Origin: a virus
Virus record (IMG/VR): IMGVR_UViG_3300046007_003800
Span: 1 to 24,042 of that record
Strand: one strand, 5' to 3'
DNA: 24,042 nt
In this document: one piece after another, positions 1-10,700 of the stretch
Layout: the number at the start of each line of letters is the position of its first letter
How positions within the stretch are numbered: the first letter of the stretch is position 1
The notes under the pieces: generated by a model
What the model was told of the DNA's origin: nothing
Databases searched by the model: none
The model's input: only the letters and a program-made list of their open reading frames with translations
Made by a program: the position numbers and the translations under genes

Positions 1-121
1 GTATCTTGTTTAGTTTGTAGATGGCAGTATTGGTGATGTCCCTCCATGTGTTGAAGGTGTCTCCCAACTCTACTTCTGGAATTTGATACGTGTTGATGTC
101 CGGTCCAGTGTTAGATGCCAT
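1..121 (-). CDS. Partial gp10/tail-fiber-like structural protein (N-terminus only)
   Basis: Only the first 40 codons lie in the window; the gene runs off the left edge. It opens with an ATG (121-119) three bases after the TGA of the upstream 67-aa gene, with an AGAAGG-type ribosome site before it. The visible peptide begins MASNTGPDINTYQIPEV and continues with a Gly-Asp-Thr-Phe-Asn-Thr-Trp stretch and Asn-Thr-Ala-Ile-Tyr-Lys-Leu-Asn. This 'IP-x-V-x-L-GDTFNxW...N..I..LN' opening is the usual N-terminal attachment segment of fiber-like and gp10-like proteins in marine T4-like myoviruses. Placement after gp8 and the DUF4815 protein, as the last baseplate gene seen, supports an outer baseplate or fiber role. 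The body of the protein is outside the window, so receptor-binding or enzymatic domains cannot be judged. Confidence 0.7.
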   Translation of the reverse strand, partial: MASNTGPDINTYQIPEVELGDTFNTWRDITNTAIYKLNKI

Positions 122-124
122 TTA

Positions 125-328
125 TCATGCCTTCTTTTGGTGATCTGATGCGATGGTTTGAATCACAGCCTGTAAAGACTCAATCTGCTCTCGGAGTGTA
201 TTTATCTCGCTCTTCATCGAGTCTATTGCTGTTTGACTGGTTTGTTCTTTGCGGAAACGATTCAATTCTCCCGTATCGTGAAGAATCAGCGCACCACTTC
301 TTGAATCCCTAGTGTAGTTACGTTTCAT
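125..328 (-). CDS. Small coiled-coil protein of the T4-like structural cluster (67 aa)
   Basis: A 67-aa reading frame fits exactly between the DUF4815 gene (8 bp gap) and the fiber-like gene (3 bp gap), with a GAGG ribosome site six bases before its ATG. It begins MKRNYTRDSRSGALILHDTG, a basic N-terminus with an S-G-A-L/I motif. I recall similar openings in small uncharacterised proteins beside baseplate genes of marine T4-like phages. Residues ~33-60 have a heptad pattern (M..EI..L..QI..L..VI..I) that predicts a short coiled coil. No signal peptide or membrane segment is present. Function is unknown. An oligomerising linker or assembly factor for the adjacent baseplate proteins is an inference from size, coiled coil and position only. 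Confidence 0.75.
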   Translation of the reverse strand: MKRNYTRDSRSGALILHDTGELNRFRKEQTSQTAIDSMKSEINTLREQIESLQAVIQTIASDHQKKA

Positions 329-335
329 ATCTACC

Positions 336-3300
336 TCACGTCAGGTAACTCACAGCACGAATGCTGCGCACGGCAGGAGTCTGTTGGTACACCGGATTGA
401 CTACGCCAGATATCAAACGAACCTTGATTTGATAGGTTCTAAAGGAGCCAATAGTACCACTGGTGTATTCTGCTTCGGAGTAGTCAATATCAGAATCACT
501 GACGAAGTCTGCCGACAACTTCGTCATCTCTATCCAAGGCTTAGAAAATATCTCACTCTCTCCAACCAAACTGGTTCGGTAGAACACTTGAATGTCCGTG
601 GAAGACGGGGTATTTGAATCTAAAAACGCTCGTATCCCATTTGATGCCAGTGCTTCAGGAAGTTCTACAATCCTTGACACATAAGAAGAAGAAAGAGTAC
701 TATCGGTGGAGAATGCCTTTACACCCACACAGAAATGGGCAGTAAGATCCATGACAGGTGAAACTCTGTCTGTGATTAGACTTCGCGTTAGCGTGTATGT
801 AAAAGAAGGATCACTTGTAAGAGTAACTTGATTAATGTAGACGGCATCGTTATTTTTGAAACTAGTGTTGCCGTTGATGTTTCCTACTATATCGCAGCCA
901 CTGGGCAGAATTTGCGGTGAATAGAATTTTATGATCTGTGCGCCGACCATTCCGCTGACTTGAGGATACGAAAGAATGCCTGTTGTTCCTGTAAAGGCAC
1001 AGCGATTAACCTTGAACATCAGGTCAATATCGTTTCTCAACACATTGACATTGGTGCCTTGTGGGGTGAACAGATTTCCGACCAACTGGTTGTTGCCTGC
1101 TCTGCCTTCCGCTCCCTCTCCGTTTTCAATACCATTCAAAGAAGTCTGGGCAGCGTAAAGAACGTACTCTGAACTATTGGTGGTGATAGAAATCGCGTAT
1201 TCACCTGGTTCCAAATACACAGGTGACGTGAATTCAAACACAGTTTCGAGGGGCTGTTCTTCGCTGGCATTGACTTGTGATGGTTCTAAAACGACAGTGC
1301 TAAACGGTAGCGACACGCTAGGCGAAGGATAGCCAGCAACCGTTGGTCGTATTTCGACTGCAACGGGCAATGCGGTATCTTTAGAAGAGAAGTACAAAGA
1401 AACAGACTTTACCAAAATTCCTTCAGGAGAAGAAACGGAATCCACTCTAAAGGTTTGAGAAAGAGGCTCTGTTGTGTTTGTGCCTGTGAAAATTCCAACC
1501 TTGTTGAACGGGTCTTTGTTGATGGTTTCGGAGTAAACACTCGTTCGGCGGACCACAGGAGGACGAGTGGAATATGATCCACTGTCTTGTTGGGTCAATA
1601 GTCCCGAGCAGTACAGAACACCGTCCGCAGCCATCACACTGTTGTCAGTTACTAGACTATCTGAAACACGAACACTCTTGCTTCCAACAAGAAATCTTCC
1701 TGCTGGAATGGTGTACTGAAAACTACACTTACCGTTTTCATCAGTTGTAATCACTCCGCTTCCGTCTACACTGACAACGGAACTGGTTTGATCAACGCCA
1801 TCAAATACGAAGTACAGACCTTCAGTAAATGGCTTCAATCCCCACACAGTGATTGTAATGGTTTTACTGGGAATGTAAGGAACCACAGTTCGATCTACTA
1901 CTTTGGAACCAATCTTTGATCGAATACGGTTTCTTAGTTTCTTTGACCGAATGAAGTTGCTGTTCTTTTGATTGATGCTCTCAACATTTCTACGAACAGC
2001 AATCTTAGAGTTACCTGAATTGATGTTTGGAACATTGGACGTTGAAGACACCTTTGGAGTTTCCAATATCCTCTTCAGGATGTCGTCTTGTTCTTCGTCT
2101 ATGTCTTCTATTCCTGTCCAAATGCTTTCCCAATCGTTCCACTGGGTTCCAAAGCCGCGAAGACCGTTTGCATTTGATGACAGCCACGCATCATTTTCTG
2201 AAATGCTGTTGGATCTTACCGATGGTCGATATCCGGTATCGTAGAACGGAAGGACTTGTGGAGTAATACGCATCCATCCCAACCAACTCACAAGACCACT
2301 GCTATTGGCGGTAATTTTAGTACTGTATTGCTGGTTTGAAACGTGAGGAGTGGTGGAGTAATTCAAAGTCACTATTCCATCACTAGACACTGTTATTCCA
2401 TTAAGCGTACCAGAAAGCGACTGTGCTGCTATTGCCGAGCCTTGTTCCAATTCCACATTGCTTGTTCGGAAGAAAGGACGGAGTTCTCCCCGTTCAAAAT
2501 CAATGGAGCAATCGTGTTCGGAAGAAACCACATCTGAAATGGAGTGACCGTAAAACTCGTCTGCGAAAACAGAAGTCTTGACGGGTTCAACCTGAGAAGA
2601 GGAAGTGCGAAGGCTTCTAGCCTCAATCTCCGTCTCTGAAATAGACAGTTTAGCAAACACCTCGACATCGTCCACACGCTTTTCCAATCGCCCAATATCC
2701 GACATTGTGTATCTTTGATTGTACACAGGTGTCAAAGCCACATCGCTCACATTATGGGTATACGCTGGAATAGTGATGGTTGCCAAAACTAGAGAGTCTA
2801 AAGGATCGGGTGGTGCTACTGGACTCAAATCACTCACGCCACTAACAACAAAGAATAGAGGCGACCCGTCGTCCGGATCTGCCTTTACGCAGAGTTTATC
2901 AATTCTGGGCAAATAGTAGCCGTACTGAATGTCTGTGGATCCGTCGTTTGTAGAGAACTCAGACGATCCATACGGCTTGATCATGTTCGTGTTTGATGTG
3001 ATACCCAAACGACGGAAGTCCAAGCAGTTAGCAAGTGAAACAGTTTTACCTGTTCTGCTACTTGTGTACAGTGGTATTTGACCGTATACGAAATTAGGAT
3101 TGTCTGCGTGCACATAGGAGTGCAATCCCACGAAAGGTAGACACTGTGGTCCTCTGTGATCAAAGCGGCTAAAGTTTACTGTAAATTGAACCTCTGAACC
3201 AAACGCAGTGTATCGAGCAAAATCTTCTGTGGAACTCTTGATGTATAGACGCGACTTTTCGTAGTATGCATCCCTTCCACCGTCATCCAATTCAAAGTCA

Positions 3301-5339
3301 TCGGCAATAGATGTATTTGTTCCGCTCAAAACAACAGAAGACACAGAATACACATCAAACTGATTCAGTTCAAAATACTTTCGTCCGTATTGGTCTGGTC
3401 CGCGCAAATCGGTAAACGAGTTGAACTGCTTCACTCCAGAAACTGAAACCTTGTATCTTAGACTAGAAAATACAGAGGTATCTGGAGCGTATTTCACGGG
3501 GAGAGATACACGGAAGTTACCCGTATCAAACCCAGCAGGAGCATTCAGCACCTCCAAAGTAACAGAGGATTTGTCTGCTGATGTGCTGAGAGTAACACCA
3601 GTTCCTGCAACAGGAGTATACGCCATTCCACCACGATCCGTGGTGGTGGCAATAATGGATATCTCATTAAGATCATCACCACCAGCAATATTGGTGCTGT
3701 CGTATTCAAAGAACTGTATTGCCCCTGTATCTACAAGTCCAGGCAAAGCAGTTCCTAGTTTGCTTCTATCAATAACCCACTTAGTAACCGAGCCTGTTTT
3801 TGTTGCGGTGATTGAATCACTGACAACTTTAGTACTCATACTGAAAGATAAAGAATCCACTGCATATCCCGGCTGAATAGGATAAACCAGTGAAGACTCT
3901 GTTGATGTTTGTGGTGCACCCAAAATAGTTTGAATAGTCGCTAGCGTAAAACCATCAGTGTGACGATACACAAACCCTATATTCGATCCCGCAATCGATC
4001 CTGATACACCGTACAAATACATTCTTGCTTGATATGATGTATATGGTGCAACAGAGGACGGCACAGGGATCAAACCATGAACGTATCCTGTTGCTAGCAA
4101 GTTACCAGGCGAAGTAGTGCTTCCAGAAAAAAACCTGACTAGAGCAGATCCACCATTGAGCGACGAGTAGTTACCCGACATAGTAACACCGTTGTTTCCA
4201 GTGTTTCCCAAAGACACACCAATATAGTTACCAACAGAATACAAGAACGACTTACTCTCGCTGCTGGTTTCTCGTGCCTTGTTTATAGAGACGGTCTGAG
4301 GGAACTGATTGTCAACCTCTATTCCGTAGACATAAGCCTTTCCTGTTCCAAAAACTACATCAATAGTGTTTTCACTAGAGCCTGCTCGCATATCAATGTC
4401 AAATGGCTGAACAGTATACGATCCTGATTCATCGTATGTGCGTTGAGCAAGAACTTTCTGTATGTCCCCGTAGGTAATCTTCTCGCTCTTACGGGTAACT
4501 CTTCCGTTTTCAAAACGCAACAACTCAACAAAATCATCTAAATCAGAATCAAGATCGATTTGATCAAGCGTGGGCTGTATCTTGTATCTGTCTGCGCCAG
4601 GAGCATTGTAGTTATACGATCCAATAGAGGGATCTCGTAATGTAGGGTCTTCAGATTCTGTCACAGAATCTCTCACCAATCGGAACCCAATCTTTTTGCT
4701 TAGATTGCTGAAGTTGTTGAAATTGAGATCACGATACGACTGCCCCAACTCTGTTTGAATTCTGAATGGGGTGAATGTTTGTTTGGTGTTCCTGACAAAG
4801 AAACCGTCAATGTAAAATATACCGTCATCCACAGTAACAACCTTGCAAGATCCTGTGTCAGGAAACACAGAATTCCGTTCAAGATTGAAGTTTACTATTC
4901 TTTCTCCGTTTACCAAGAAGACCGCAGTATCACCTGTGGTAAGGTCACCTCTCAAAACATCGTACACAAGAATCACTAGTCCGTCTGATGACGGATCTTC
5001 TTCGATGTAGTTCACAAACTTTGCTCGGAACCCAGTATTTTCGATGTATCCGCCAATGAAATCAGACAAGTCAACGCCACTAAGTCCTGGATTTTTGAGC
5101 ACACTAACCATAGAAAAATTAGAGTTTCTAACACTGACACCTCCGCCCACGATGCGTGATCCGTCCTTGAAAAGGTGATCGCCTACATTTGAAATTTGAT
5201 CCTGCAAGATACTTTGCAGTTGTGTGAGTTCTCGTGCTTGGACTGCGTATCCTGGCTTAAAAAGCACACGCAGAAACCCTTTGTCTGTGTCAAAGTCATC
5301 GTAGTACGGGTTTACATTGAAGATATTAGTGTATGGCAT
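336..5339 (-). CDS. Giant DUF4815-type virion structural protein (1667 aa)
   Basis: Very large virion protein, probably part of the outer baseplate or fiber-attachment apparatus. Residues ~10-66 (NPYYDDFDTDKGFLRVLFKPG, then Y-A-V-Q-A-R-E-L-T-Q-L-Q-S-I-L-Q) carry the conserved DUF4815 N-terminal signature known from T4-like cyanophage structural proteins. The middle is Ser/Thr/Gly-rich and beta-type. A WNDWESIWTG motif lies near residue 1063 and is followed by a basic stretch. Near residue 1150 is VVDRTVVPYIPSK, then an Ig-like beta segment. From about residue 1290 a block with PLSQTFRV, a SSKDTALPVAVEIRP segment and SPVYLEPGEYAI matches a C-terminal block I know from marine myovirus structural proteins. 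No membrane segment or catalytic motif is obvious. The start is ATG at 5339; no strong ribosome site precedes it, which suggests coupling to gp8, which ends 10 bp earlier. The exact place in the virion is inferred. Confidence 0.8.
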   Translation of the reverse strand: MPYTNIFNVNPYYDDFDTDKGFLRVLFKPGYAVQARELTQLQSILQDQISNVGDHLFKDGSRIVGGGVSVRNSNFSMVSVLKNPGLSGVDLSDFIGGYIENTGFRAKFVNYIEEDPSSDGLVILVYDVLRGDLTTGDTAVFLVNGERIVNFNLERNSVFPDTGSCKVVTVDDGIFYIDGFFVRNTKQTFTPFRIQTELGQSYRDLNFNNFSNLSKKIGFRLVRDSVTESEDPTLRDPSIGSYNYNAPGADRYKIQPTLDQIDLDSDLDDFVELLRFENGRVTRKSEKITYGDIQKVLAQRTYDESGSYTVQPFDIDMRAGSSENTIDVVFGTGKAYVYGIEVDNQFPQTVSINKARETSSESKSFLYSVGNYIGVSLGNTGNNGVTMSGNYSSLNGGSALVRFFSGSTTSPGNLLATGYVHGLIPVPSSVAPYTSYQARMYLYGVSGSIAGSNIGFVYRHTDGFTLATIQTILGAPQTSTESSLVYPIQPGYAVDSLSFSMSTKVVSDSITATKTGSVTKWVIDRSKLGTALPGLVDTGAIQFFEYDSTNIAGGDDLNEISIIATTTDRGGMAYTPVAGTGVTLSTSADKSSVTLEVLNAPAGFDTGNFRVSLPVKYAPDTSVFSSLRYKVSVSGVKQFNSFTDLRGPDQYGRKYFELNQFDVYSVSSVVLSGTNTSIADDFELDDGGRDAYYEKSRLYIKSSTEDFARYTAFGSEVQFTVNFSRFDHRGPQCLPFVGLHSYVHADNPNFVYGQIPLYTSSRTGKTVSLANCLDFRRLGITSNTNMIKPYGSSEFSTNDGSTDIQYGYYLPRIDKLCVKADPDDGSPLFFVVSGVSDLSPVAPPDPLDSLVLATITIPAYTHNVSDVALTPVYNQRYTMSDIGRLEKRVDDVEVFAKLSISETEIEARSLRTSSSQVEPVKTSVFADEFYGHSISDVVSSEHDCSIDFERGELRPFFRTSNVELEQGSAIAAQSLSGTLNGITVSSDGIVTLNYSTTPHVSNQQYSTKITANSSGLVSWLGWMRITPQVLPFYDTGYRPSVRSNSISENDAWLSSNANGLRGFGTQWNDWESIWTGIEDIDEEQDDILKRILETPKVSSTSNVPNINSGNSKIAVRRNVESINQKNSNFIRSKKLRNRIRSKIGSKVVDRTVVPYIPSKTITITVWGLKPFTEGLYFVFDGVDQTSSVVSVDGSGVITTDENGKCSFQYTIPAGRFLVGSKSVRVSDSLVTDNSVMAADGVLYCSGLLTQQDSGSYSTRPPVVRRTSVYSETINKDPFNKVGIFTGTNTTEPLSQTFRVDSVSSPEGILVKSVSLYFSSKDTALPVAVEIRPTVAGYPSPSVSLPFSTVVLEPSQVNASEEQPLETVFEFTSPVYLEPGEYAISITTNSSEYVLYAAQTSLNGIENGEGAEGRAGNNQLVGNLFTPQGTNVNVLRNDIDLMFKVNRCAFTGTTGILSYPQVSGMVGAQIIKFYSPQILPSGCDIVGNINGNTSFKNNDAVYINQVTLTSDPSFTYTLTRSLITDRVSPVMDLTAHFCVGVKAFSTDSTLSSSYVSRIVELPEALASNGIRAFLDSNTPSSTDIQVFYRTSLVGESEIFSKPWIEMTKLSADFVSDSDIDYSEAEYTSGTIGSFRTYQIKVRLISGVVNPVYQQTPAVRSIRAVSYLT

Positions 5340-5349
5340 CTTTGTTGGT

Positions 5350-7728
5350 TCAGAATCCTAGTCGGATACGGAACTCCTCTTCTTGGTTTTTGCTCCGTTG
5401 AATAAACCTGACATTGTCTATGTATAGGATTTCTCCCGATGTAAGAATTACTTCAGGCGGATCTACATCAGAAACCAAATACGAGCCTAAAGTAGTTCCT
5501 ATTAGTCCGTGTGTGCTAACACTCTTGAACGCGCCTTTGACATTGGTCAGATACAGCCTTCCGTAAGAAGGATTCACGTAGTCCCAATTGTAGACAGACC
5601 CGTATCCGTATCGAGAGTAGCCACCCGTTACACCTTGTACAACCACATCTCCAAAGGAAAACGAACTGGGAGTAAGAGGAGAAGAGGTAATATCTACCCC
5701 GCCAGTGCTTCCTCCAACACTGGTAGAAATGTGCAGAAGAAAAAGCCCACGATACGAGGGAACCGCATCTGTGTCATAATACTGATCGCTCACACTAACT
5801 ACCCTGAAAAGTGGAGCCGTTGTTATGCCAGTAACATCGGCATACGTTGCCACAATCGGCACATTTTGGGGTGCATTTTGATACACCCAAACCTGTTCTC
5901 CCAACACAGCAACTATTTGTAAAACATCTGCCGACGCAGACGAAATCACACCCGTGATAGGTCCAATTCCAACCGTGCCGCTAGTTACCAAAAACGGTGT
6001 TTGGGAGTTTACTTGTATGTTCATCTTACGAGCGACGAAATCGATGGACAAGATTTTGCCCTCGGCTACCAATTCATAAGCGAATGCGTTTCCATCAGGC
6101 AGAACGGTGTTTGCTTGTATTATTTGCTGAACCGTTTCTCCCACGCCAAATCCACTCGCCGTGTTCAATGTCAGGGTAAATTCATCTCTTCTGTCTTCGT
6201 ATGAAATGAATCTTCCGCTTCTTGAATTGGATTCTATCTTCACTGTTATGTTGTCGTCCACGTCTTTGTTGGACTTCAGCAGGATGACCTTTCCTGAAGT
6301 GTACGTTTCTGCCCCAACCATAAAGTTGTTTTTCCCTCCAACAAACAAAGAGGAAATAACACTTTCGGGAACGACTATATCGTAGTTCTCCTTTAGAACC
6401 ACATCACGATACGATCCCATTTCTGTTCCTGCAACCCGTCCAGTTCCATCAGATAAAATTGGGTTCTTGATGATTCCAAACTGACGATACGTTCCTCCAC
6501 CTATGAACTTATCGGTGTCGTATTCTGTGATCCTAGAAATAAGGATGATGTCTTTTACGTTTAGTTCTTTAAGAATGTTGCTGCCGTGACCACCCTTGGG
6601 AGACAGTGTTGCTGTCAGCGTGGGATGAACGGTTTGAGATTCTTTTGTACTAGAAACCACTGGCTCTACATTGGTGTAGTTCGAGCCTCTATTTACCAAG
6701 GTAAACGCTGTTATGTTTTTGCTTAAATTCAGTGTTGCGAAGCCGTACGCTCCACTACCATTTCCGTGAACTGTTATATGTGGGATGATTTCCACAGACG
6801 CAAATGATCCAGTTCTCGTGGGCGTTACAGTGAACGGAATCAGATCGTCCGCAATAGTGATATCAACAGTATTAGACCCAACCGCAACATTTGTAATGAT
6901 ACCGTAATTGTTCACTTCAGACGGATTCACCTGTGAATAATTAACCCGTATTGCGTGACCAACGTAATAAGAAGAGTACGCAGGATTAAATTTAGAAACT
7001 GAACTAGACGCTACGCTTAAAACTCGTGTATCGGTATTCCATCCTGCAACTTCTATTGTTACAGGAGAAGAGGCAGAAGGAGAAGACGGTATTGCATAAG
7101 TATAAACCCCTGCCGATGCTCCTGACGCATTGCTCACTGAAATCCGGGTGATCTCACCGTTCACAGCAGAGTTTTGAGTATTGTATTGGTTTGTTGTATC
7201 TGTATCGGTAGACCGCAGAGCAATATCGACAGGAATATAGTCTGTCAACTCATACGGCAAATCACTTTCACGCAGTGTAGCCAAGTACTTCCAAGTGTAT
7301 CCGTCTGCTAGTGTAAACTCTTGAGTGGAAACTATGCTTGGTTTTTTGGTAGACCGCGCTCCTCCGTTGTTGCTCATGCACTTGTAGAGGTTGTTGTCTT
7401 CGGTTACCACATAGAAAATCTTCGGATCATCATCCGAAAACAGTTCATCAGTGTCTGTGTATTGGTCGTATATTGTTCCGCTGGTCCACTCGTATCGTGG
7501 CAATGCGTACAATATTTCTGATGGTGAAATCTTTTTGAGTGCAATGATGTTGTTCATAACATCGTACTCACTCAAAACAGAATCGGTGTAATCAGGTGGG
7601 TTGTTTTCGTTGGACCAAGGAGTACTCTTTGCCACAAAGAAAAAATACTGATTATCTCCTGCCTCAAGTTCTCTCAAGAAACTTTCAGCGTAAGACCTTT
7701 CTAACGATGCTTTAATGTACTGTGGCAT
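5350..7728 (-). CDS. gp8: Baseplate wedge protein gp8, enlarged by internal insertion (about 792 aa)
   Basis: Homologue of T4 baseplate wedge subunit gp8, recognised from both ends. Near the N-terminus STPWSNENNPPDYTDSV (about residues 35-51) matches the SEPWSSNEN...PPYPTDSV stretch of T4 gp8. PRYEW (77-81), YKCM (115-118) and DGYTWKYL (142-149) match its PRRDW, YRCL and DGYVWEYL. At the C-terminus, SGEILYIDN...RSKNQEEEFRI and a final Phe match the SGEMIYMEN...MDQTEEINILFTF end of T4 gp8. T4 gp8 is 334 aa, so about 450 residues are extra, mostly between ~190 and ~760. That part is beta-rich, with a GSNYTNVEPVV-type motif near 347 and GGHGSNI near 378, as in the longer cyanophage versions. It lies 24 bp after the gp7-like gene, with GGGAG upstream of the ATG. 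Role: part of the wedge that links gp7/gp6 to peripheral baseplate proteins. Confidence 0.88.
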   Translation of the reverse strand: MPQYIKASLERSYAESFLRELEAGDNQYFFFVAKSTPWSNENNPPDYTDSVLSEYDVMNNIIALKKISPSEILYALPRYEWTSGTIYDQYTDTDELFSDDDPKIFYVVTEDNNLYKCMSNNGGARSTKKPSIVSTQEFTLADGYTWKYLATLRESDLPYELTDYIPVDIALRSTDTDTTNQYNTQNSAVNGEITRISVSNASGASAGVYTYAIPSSPSASSPVTIEVAGWNTDTRVLSVASSSVSKFNPAYSSYYVGHAIRVNYSQVNPSEVNNYGIITNVAVGSNTVDITIADDLIPFTVTPTRTGSFASVEIIPHITVHGNGSGAYGFATLNLSKNITAFTLVNRGSNYTNVEPVVSSTKESQTVHPTLTATLSPKGGHGSNILKELNVKDIILISRITEYDTDKFIGGGTYRQFGIIKNPILSDGTGRVAGTEMGSYRDVVLKENYDIVVPESVISSLFVGGKNNFMVGAETYTSGKVILLKSNKDVDDNITVKIESNSRSGRFISYEDRRDEFTLTLNTASGFGVGETVQQIIQANTVLPDGNAFAYELVAEGKILSIDFVARKMNIQVNSQTPFLVTSGTVGIGPITGVISSASADVLQIVAVLGEQVWVYQNAPQNVPIVATYADVTGITTAPLFRVVSVSDQYYDTDAVPSYRGLFLLHISTSVGGSTGGVDITSSPLTPSSFSFGDVVVQGVTGGYSRYGYGSVYNWDYVNPSYGRLYLTNVKGAFKSVSTHGLIGTTLGSYLVSDVDPPEVILTSGEILYIDNVRFIQRSKNQEEEFRIRLGF

Positions 7729-7752
7729 TTACTCTGGCTCCCGTTTCTGCGT

Positions 7753-10700
7753 TTACAGACCAATGTTATCATATGTATCCGTTGTCAAAACAGTTCCATC
7801 AGCCAACACCGTTCCTGCGGACTTGTACACAAAATCAGGCACTCCCAAGAAGTCTCGTACCTTTAGCCCCGAAAATTCACTGCCAAAGGGAATGGTGTCC
7901 AAGTTCTTTTTGTTTGGATGAGACTCAATGATCCAATAGGTCATTCCTTGCTCGTATGTGCTGGTGTGTGTGCGGTAGTACTGATCCGGAAGGTTGTTTT
8001 CCAAGTCTCTGTACTTCCTAGACAAGTATCCGTAAACCACCTGTCGTTCGTAATCCGATAGTTTACGATTGAACGCAATAACTTCACTCAGAACAACACC
8101 GCCGTTATAAGATGTGTTTGATGAAATATTCGTTGTAAATGCAGCAGACGCAAACGGTCCTAGCGGATCAGTATTTGTTTTCCCTCTTACGAATGTGTTG
8201 AAAGAATTTATGCGAACAGGTCCACTGTAAACAACATTCTGTGTGTCGCCACCTTGAACATCAAGACCCAAGTCGGTTTCGTCTGCTTCGATGATATCAG
8301 GGATATCGGTAAATCCTTGATAGCCTTTAGAAACATACCGACCGGTTGATCGTGACTTGTTTGTGGCAGGATCTCCGTTCCAAAACGCTTGAATTGCTCC
8401 GTTGCCGTCCCGAGACGCCTCTACAACCGATCTGCCAGCCCCGACACCACTAACATGGGGATCGTATGCTAGTTGACGACGGAATTCCCCTAATACCGTT
8501 GTGCCAAGAGTTGTGCCTGAAACCCAAGGAGAAAACACAAAATTACCTGTATCGTGAGGATAGAGAACAGAAACCACTTGTGTTTCTCCGGTTGTGCTGC
8601 CTGGAACAGGACCGTATCTAAAGTGGTAATATGACGGCGTTTGATTGCCGGGATTCAAATCGGTTTCGTTATACGAGCGCAAGAACATTACGGTTCCGTA
8701 TGGCTCGTAGCCTTGATATCGGAATTTGCTGGCGTTGTTGACAAAAAATCCAGTGCCAGATGAATCCGATGTTTTTCGGTACACCATGAAGTAGTCCATC
8801 TCATCCGTGAAGACAAGAGGCTTGGTCAACCACATATGTCGAGCCCGAAGAATGCTCTCTCCTGTTCCTCCAGTCACGAACGGCAACAACTGATCACCCT
8901 CTAGGTACGAAAGAAGTGGGTTGGACCCATACTTCGACACACCAATAGTTGGAACATGGTGCCCTGCAAATGTTCGCCCCTGAGACTCCACTTGAACTCC
9001 CCATATGTCGGCAGTTATCCCCGCTGTCCAACCACCACCACCAAATCCATGATACACATAAACAGATGTACACGAAGGCAAAAACGCTGCGCTGCTCCCG
9101 TACACCACAATTTTATTCCAGTTATCTTTTAGACGAATCACGTACGCTCCACTATTCGTGGCGTTAGCCGGTCCAGCATAACTGACTGAAAAACTACTAA
9201 GCGTGGCTCCACTTGGGCTATTAGCAATATTACACACTACGTTGTTTGTGCTATTTGTACCGTCTCTTATGATAAATTGGTTTGATCCCGTAGAAACCGG
9301 ACGATAGTAGCAGGAGTACACTACTCCGTTTACGCTGGGATTAATGTCGGGTACGATTTTATTAAATAGTGCTACGTTTGTTACACCTGCCGTATACGGT
9401 GGTGATAACTGGTGGTTTCCAACACTCATACGAACAGCAACAGGAAGTGTTGGATGAAACGGTCCGGTTGTTCTACTTAGTGTTATTCCCAACGGTGCGT
9501 TATTGTTGGGATCAGCAAGCAGATCCGAATACGGGTAGTAGTTGGTAGTTGTCTGTCTCCAAGTGGTCTTGTCAGGACTGTACAGTGTGCCTGTATTGAA
9601 CTCTATTCCGGTTGCACCCGATGTTGAGTTGTCGTTAATCACAAGAGTGGGTCGCAGTTTATCCACAGTCATTCCTGCGTAATTCACCACATTGACCGCA
9701 GGGCTTCCTGTGGTTTGGAAGGTGGGAGTTACTGCCTTGCCCTTGTACGAGGTTTCCAAAACGGTTACAGAGTGTCCGCTTGTATTGTCAACAGTCTGGT
9801 AATAGAAAGAAGTCTTGAAGTACAGAGAAGCGTTGTGCCCTTCGTATATTTTTCCTTCTTCCACACCGTCTCTGCGGTAAATAACGTACGGATCAACGTA
9901 CTCCACTTCAAACACACTGTCATCGAATGCGGTGAAGTCGGTTGACTGTGTTATTCCTGTTGGTTTTGCCTCAACGAAGTCACTTCCAGAAGATATGTAT
10001 TTTCGGTAATAAATAGTACGGTTTGCGGTGGGATCATTGGCACGCGCACCATAAGAGTAAACTGCATATATTGGGTTAAAGGTACCGTTATTTGGAGTAG
10101 AACTAAGTCCAACCATGCACAGTCTTCCAGACGTATATCCTCCACACACGCCATTAAACTTGAACTGTATCTTTGTGAGCGGATGCACTGAATCGTAAAC
10201 GGTTCTGACCCAACCACTATCGGTTGTGGCATTGTGTGTTAGAGTGGCAACGCCGTTCCACTTGTCCCATGTAGGAGGCAGTGCGTGGTTTTGCTCCGGT
10301 GAAGCGTCGCGCCAAACATCCATAGACGCTCCATTAGCAACCGAGCCACACACACCAATGTTTTCGGGCTTCAGCCACAGCACTAGTCCAGGAAGATCCT
10401 TTGGCTCCAAAACAGTTTCTCTGCCCCGCAACCAAGCAGTGGTGCTCCCCAATGGCGCGCCAATGGGATTGTGTGCAGTCAACCCAAACTCGTCCACCAC
10501 AGTGTACGTGTACCCCAGTCCACTGCGGAAGAACAGCGATCCTGCTGCCGCAGTGCTGCCGTCCGGTCCGGTTTCTGTGGTGGAACCAATGTACGGATTG
10601 TAGCCCCGAGGGTAGAAGTCGCCTGTGGCACCAGACCAGCCACCAGCAGGCAGAGACGCACCGGGAGGAGTGGTTTTGTACGGGTGACCCTGCGGCAGGT

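Noticed and set aside
3421-3876. Plus-strand open frame of 151 codons opposite the DUF4815 gene
   Set aside because: It lies wholly inside a well-supported minus-strand gene, has no recognisable motif, and the neighbours form an unbroken leftward unit. It is a shadow frame.
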